Below are positions 60,862 to 64,000 of a DNA stretch of 64,000 nt, piece by piece. Positions within the stretch are counted from its first letter, which is position 1. Every line of letters starts with the position of its first letter. The notes beneath the pieces are model-generated. The model did no database searches and was not told the origin of the DNA. It saw only the letters and a list, made by a program, of their open reading frames with translations. The translations under genes were made by a program, and so were the position numbers. The DNA is from Acetobacteraceae bacterium (lineage in GTDB: Bacteria; Pseudomonadota; Alphaproteobacteria; Acetobacterales; Acetobacteraceae), in assembly GCA_027451405.1 (NCBI GenBank), contig DAIDJM010000054.1, forward strand, positions 58,315-122,314. Reading direction: 5' to 3'.

Positions 60862-61224
60862 GTATGCTGCCTATTGGGGCGTTTCATGTCACGATAGTAT
60901 TGACGATCGTGGGCGCGCCCACAACCGGAACGCTGGTAAGAGCGGCTTCGGCCGCTGCAGTGGAAATGCAAACCCACACGGCGCCGTGCGGTGTGGCCGC
61001 CCTCGGAAGCGCGCAGCCACCCGGAGCCACGCGGCTCGCGAAGCGAGCATGGCGAGGATGGCGAGCCCTGGACCTTGATGGCCGCGCCGCACGGCGCCAC
61101 GCTCCCCCAGGCCGGCGCAACCCAAGACCCCAAAGCCCCCGAAGACCCCAAAACCCCGCGCCCTTGCGCCGCCCCCCACCCCCCTGTTACCTGCCCCGCC
61201 ACTCATCCAAAGGGTCAGGATACT
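60862..61224. promoter_or_regulatory. Divergent intergenic region of AIPR and pntA
   Basis: About 363 bp. GC-rich with two small hairpins (GCTCGC-GAA-GCGAGC around 61037-61051; an imperfect one near 60976-61000). It should carry the promoter of the pnt operon to the right and of the AIPR gene to the left. No gene is supported. Confidence 0.5.
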
Positions 61225-62583
61225 ATGCGCCTTGCGGTGCTGAAGGAGCGTCGTGAGGGGGAAACCCGGGTCGCGGCGGTCCCCGAAACCGTCAAGAAAC
61301 TCGCTTCCCTCGGTCTCGAAATCGCGGTCGAAGCCGGTGCCGGCGCCGGTGCCTCCATCCAGGATGCCGACTACACGGCCGCTGGCGCCACGATGGCCCC
61401 CAACGCCGAGGCGGCCCTCGCCGGCGCCGGGATCGTCTTCGCGGTCCAGGCCCCCGATCCTGCCACCCGCGCCCACATCCCGGCCGGCGCCCTCCTCGTC
61501 TGCACTTCCGGCGCCGCCAACGACCCCTCGCTCGCCCCCGACTTCGCCGCCAGACACATCGATCTCGCCGCGCTCGAATGGCTCCCGCGCATTACGCGGG
61601 CGCAATCGATGGACATCCTCTCGAGCCAGGCCAACCTCGCCGGCTACCGCGCCGTCATCGAGGGTGCCGCCGCCTTCGATCGCGGCTTCCCGATGATGAT
61701 GACGGCTGCCGGCACGGTCCCCCCCGCCCGCGTCTTCGTGATCGGCGCGGGCGTGGCCGGCCTGCAGGCCATCGCCACCGCCCGCCGCTTGGGCGCGCGC
61801 GTCTCCGCGACCGACGTCCGCCCCGCCGCCAAGGAAGAGATCAGATCGCTCGGCGCCGAATTCGTCGGCGTCGAGGACGAGGAGACCGCGAAACAAACCG
61901 GCGCCTACGCCCAGGAAATGAGCGCCGATTTCCGCCGTAAGCAGGCCGAGCTCATGGCCGCGACCGTCGCCAAGAACGACCTCGTCATCTGCACGGCCTT
62001 GGTCGCCGGCGGCAAGGCGCCCGTGATCGTCACCAACGCCATGGTGGCCGCCATGCGCCCCGGCAGCGTGATCGTCGACATCGCCGCCGACGGTGGCGGC
62101 AATTGCGAGGCGACCAAACCCGGCGAACTCACCACCACCGAAAACGGCGTGAAAATCCTGGGCTACCGCAACTGGCCCGGCCGCATTCCGGTCGCCGCCA
62201 GCGCGCTCTACGCCCGCAACCTCCTCACCTTCCTCACCACGTTCTGGGACAAGGAAGCAAAAGCCCCGAAGCTCCCCGAGGAAGACCCGATCGTCGCCGG
62301 CGTGATGCTCACCCGGGGCGGCGCCGTCGTGCACCCGAAATTCGCCGCCGCCGCGCCGCCGGCCGCACCCGCGCCGCAAGCCGCGCCCGAAACCGCGCCC
62401 CCGCCCGCGCCAGAAACCGAGCCCGCGCCGGCCGGCGATGCCGATCCCGAACCCATCACCGACGGCCCAGGCCCCGTGCTGGAAGCGGAGGCGGAAAAAA
62501 TCCAGCCGCTGCCCGATGAGCCCTCGGGACCGAAATCCAAGAAACCCCGCCGGAAAAAGCCCCAATCGGAGGCCGGAACATGA
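61225..62583 (+). CDS. pntA: NAD(P) transhydrogenase subunit alpha part 1
   Basis: 452 residues from ATG 61225. Soluble NAD-binding domain I: MRLAVLKERREGETRVAAVP, then GPPARVFVIGAGVAGLQAI-type PARVFVIGAGVAGLQAIATA, RRLGARVSATDVRPAAKEEI and IVTNAMVAAMRPGSVIVDIA, followed by YRNWPGRIPVAASALYARNL. It passes hydride between NADH and NADP as part of a proton pump. About 75 residues of Pro/Ala/Glu/Lys-rich low-complexity sequence extend the C terminus, past the usual end of the domain. Its stop overlaps the next start by 4 bp. Confidence 0.95.
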   Translation: MRLAVLKERREGETRVAAVPETVKKLASLGLEIAVEAGAGAGASIQDADYTAAGATMAPNAEAALAGAGIVFAVQAPDPATRAHIPAGALLVCTSGAANDPSLAPDFAARHIDLAALEWLPRITRAQSMDILSSQANLAGYRAVIEGAAAFDRGFPMMMTAAGTVPPARVFVIGAGVAGLQAIATARRLGARVSATDVRPAAKEEIRSLGAEFVGVEDEETAKQTGAYAQEMSADFRRKQAELMAATVAKNDLVICTALVAGGKAPVIVTNAMVAAMRPGSVIVDIAADGGGNCEATKPGELTTTENGVKILGYRNWPGRIPVAASALYARNLLTFLTTFWDKEAKAPKLPEEDPIVAGVMLTRGGAVVHPKFAAAAPPAAPAPQAAPETAPPPAPETEPAPAGDADPEPITDGPGPVLEAEAEKIQPLPDEPSGPKSKKPRRKKPQSEAGT

Positions 62584-62900
62584 GCCACGCCGTCGTCCTG
62601 CTGCAGCCCGTCGTGGCCGCCTCCGACCCGTTCATTTTCCTGCTCGCGATTTTCCTGCTCGCCTGCTTCGTCGGCTACTACGTGGTCTGGAACGTCACGC
62701 CCGCGCTCCATAGCCCGCTGATGGCCGTCACCAACGGCATCTCCTCCGTCATCATCGTCGGCGCCATGCTCGCCACGGGGCTCAGTCACGGTTTCTGGCC
62801 GCGCCTGTTCGGCTTCCTCGCGGTCACGCTCGCCAGCGTCAACATTTTCGGCGGCTTCCTGGTGACCCAGCGCATGCTGTCGATGTTCAAGAAGAAGTAG
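62580..62900 (+). CDS. pntAB: NAD(P) transhydrogenase subunit alpha part 2
   Basis: 106 residues, with three hydrophobic segments: DPFIFLLAIFLLACFVGYYV, then SPLMAVTNGISSVIIVGAML, and FLAVTLASVNIFGGFLVTQR ending MLSMFKKK. This matches the small membrane domain IIa of three-gene transhydrogenases of alphaproteobacteria. It lies between domain I and the beta subunit and is coupled to pntA by ATGA. Confidence 0.95.
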   Translation: MSHAVVLLQPVVAASDPFIFLLAIFLLACFVGYYVVWNVTPALHSPLMAVTNGISSVIIVGAMLATGLSHGFWPRLFGFLAVTLASVNIFGGFLVTQRMLSMFKKK

Positions 62901-62913
62901 GCGCCGCCAGCCA

Positions 62914-64000
62914 TGTCCCCCGATTTCATCACGCTGCTCTATCTCGTCGCGGCGGTCCTCTTCATCCTCGCCCTCCGCGGCCTCTCCAGCCCCGTCACAT
63001 CGCAGCAGGGCAACCGCTTCGGCATGATCGGCATGGCGATCGCGGTCGCCGCCACGCTGCTCCGCCCCGGCATGAGCAGCGGCATCGTGCTGATCGTCGC
63101 CGGCATCGGCATCGGCGGCACGATCGGCAATTACATCGCCAAGCGCATCCAGATGACGGCGCTGCCGCAGCTCGTCGCCGCCTTCCATTCGCTGGTCGGC
63201 CTCGCCGCGGTCTTCGTCGCCGCCGCGGCGCTCAACGCGCCCGAGGCCTTCGGCATCGGCACGCGCTATCACATCCACACGCAAAGCCTGGTCGAGATGT
63301 CGCTCGGCCTCGCCATCGGCGCCATCACCTTCACCGGCTCCATCATCGCCTTCGCCAAGCTGCAAGGGCTGATGAAGGGCACGCCGATCACCTTCTCCTA
63401 TCAGCACGAAATCAATCTCGGCATCGGCCTGCTGATCCTGCTGCTGATCCTGTTCTTCATCAGCAGCGGCGCGCCCCCGGTCTTCTGGATGATCGCGATC
63501 CTCGCCGGCGTGCTCGGCTTCACGCTGATCATCCCGATCGGCGGCGCCGACATGCCGACTGTAATCTCGCTCCTGAACTCCTACGCGGGGCTATCCGCTG
63601 CCGCGATGGGCTTTGTGCTGCGCAGCAAGCTGCTGATCGTGGCGGGCGCACTCGACGGCTCCTCCGGCTTTATCCTGTCGGTGATCATGTCGAAGGCGAT
63701 GAACCGCTCGTTCACCAACGTGCTCTTCGGCGCCTTCGGCCAGGTGCAGGTCTCCGCCGCCGGCGAAACCGAGGTCGGCGTCGTCCGCACCGCGACGCCC
63801 GAGGATGCCGCCGCGATTCTCGAAGCGGCCAACTACGTGATGATCGTGCCGGGGTACGGGATGGCGGTCGCGCAAGCGCAGCATAAGGTGCGCGAATTCT
63901 ACGACGTGCTCACCAAACGCGGCATCGAGGTGAAGTTCGCGATCCATCCGGTGGCCGGCCGGATGCCCGGCCATATGAACGTTCTGCTCGCGGAAGCCGA
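62914..64000 (+). CDS. pntB: NAD(P) transhydrogenase subunit beta, 3' end beyond window
   Basis: 362 complete codons are present; the gene continues past the right edge (full family length about 460). The membrane part starts MSPDFITLLYLVAAVLFILA and has about nine hydrophobic segments, including RFGMIGMAIAVAATLLRPG and GGTIGNYIAKRIQMTALPQL. The NADP-binding domain III has begun, with AANYVMIVPGYGMAVAQAQH and GIEVKFAIHPVAGRMPGHMN. It couples proton entry to NADPH formation. It starts 13 bp after the previous gene. Confidence 0.96.

Noticed and set aside
60889..62565. A 558-codon minus-strand frame over pntA
   Set aside because: Gly/Asp-rich shadow of a certain transhydrogenase gene.

Overview
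The window is GC-rich bacterial DNA that reads as an alphaproteobacterial chromosome, most likely family Acetobacteraceae (inference). The clues are strong GC bias at third codon positions, a YqeY - cyanase - OmpA - dnaG - rpoD order, a three-gene pntAA-AB-B transhydrogenase, a DUF6476-type protein, and repeated GC-rich double hairpins between genes. No rRNA or CRISPR array was seen. There is one tRNA (Glu, CTC).

Layout. Positions 1-223 hold the start of a thioredoxin-fold gene. Positions 329-7244 are a tightly coupled operon with mostly 4-bp start/stop overlaps: CgeB-like glycosyltransferase, sugar-nucleotidyltransferase, methyltransferase, glycosidase-like protein, GT4 glycosyltransferase, FemAB/GNAT-like protein, a second methyltransferase and a small acidic protein. 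It converges on a myo-inositol-phosphate synthase (7213-8367). Positions 8962-21749 are a Wzx/Wzy-type exopolysaccharide locus: a PAS-LuxR regulator coupled to a free-standing acyl carrier protein, a priming phosphoglycosyltransferase, a VpsF-like polymerase, an acyltransferase-like protein, a GINT1-like propeller protein, a Wzz/BY-kinase-like copolymerase with a degenerate kinase, two glycosyltransferases and a flippase.

Positions 21773-28000 hold mixed housekeeping and accessory genes: ferric-reductase-like membrane protein, Tat-exported FAD oxidoreductase, CsaA, Bcr/CflA transporter, YidB-like and DUF4126-like proteins, and two GNATs. Positions 28460-35561 are a minus-strand block running Rrf2 regulator, YqeY, cyanase, OmpA-like porin, DnaG, RpoD, GNATs. 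A MATE transporter, an acyltransferase-3 protein and a patatin-like lipoprotein follow.

Positions 40792-46075 are a compact integrative element of about 5.3 kb. It sits in the 3' end of tRNA-Glu and is bounded by exact 45-bp direct repeats. It carries a tyrosine integrase, an AlpA/Xis-like protein, a winged-helix replication-like gene with an internal array of palindromic iteron-like repeats, and several small unknown proteins, one of which has an apparent frameshift at an A6 run. It has no capsid, packaging or conjugation genes, so it looks like a phage satellite or minimal integrative mobile element. This is the strongest candidate for an undescribed system.

Positions 46348-58843 return to core genes: YidH-like protein, sulfatase, RluD, RpoH, a secreted Cys-repeat protein interrupted by one in-frame TAA, an HpnL-like membrane protein, a CDF metal exporter, a PepF-type peptidase and an ABC1 kinase. 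A lower-GC AIPR-family (abortive infection) gene at 59143-60861 is probably horizontally acquired. The window ends in the pnt operon, with pntB cut by the right edge.
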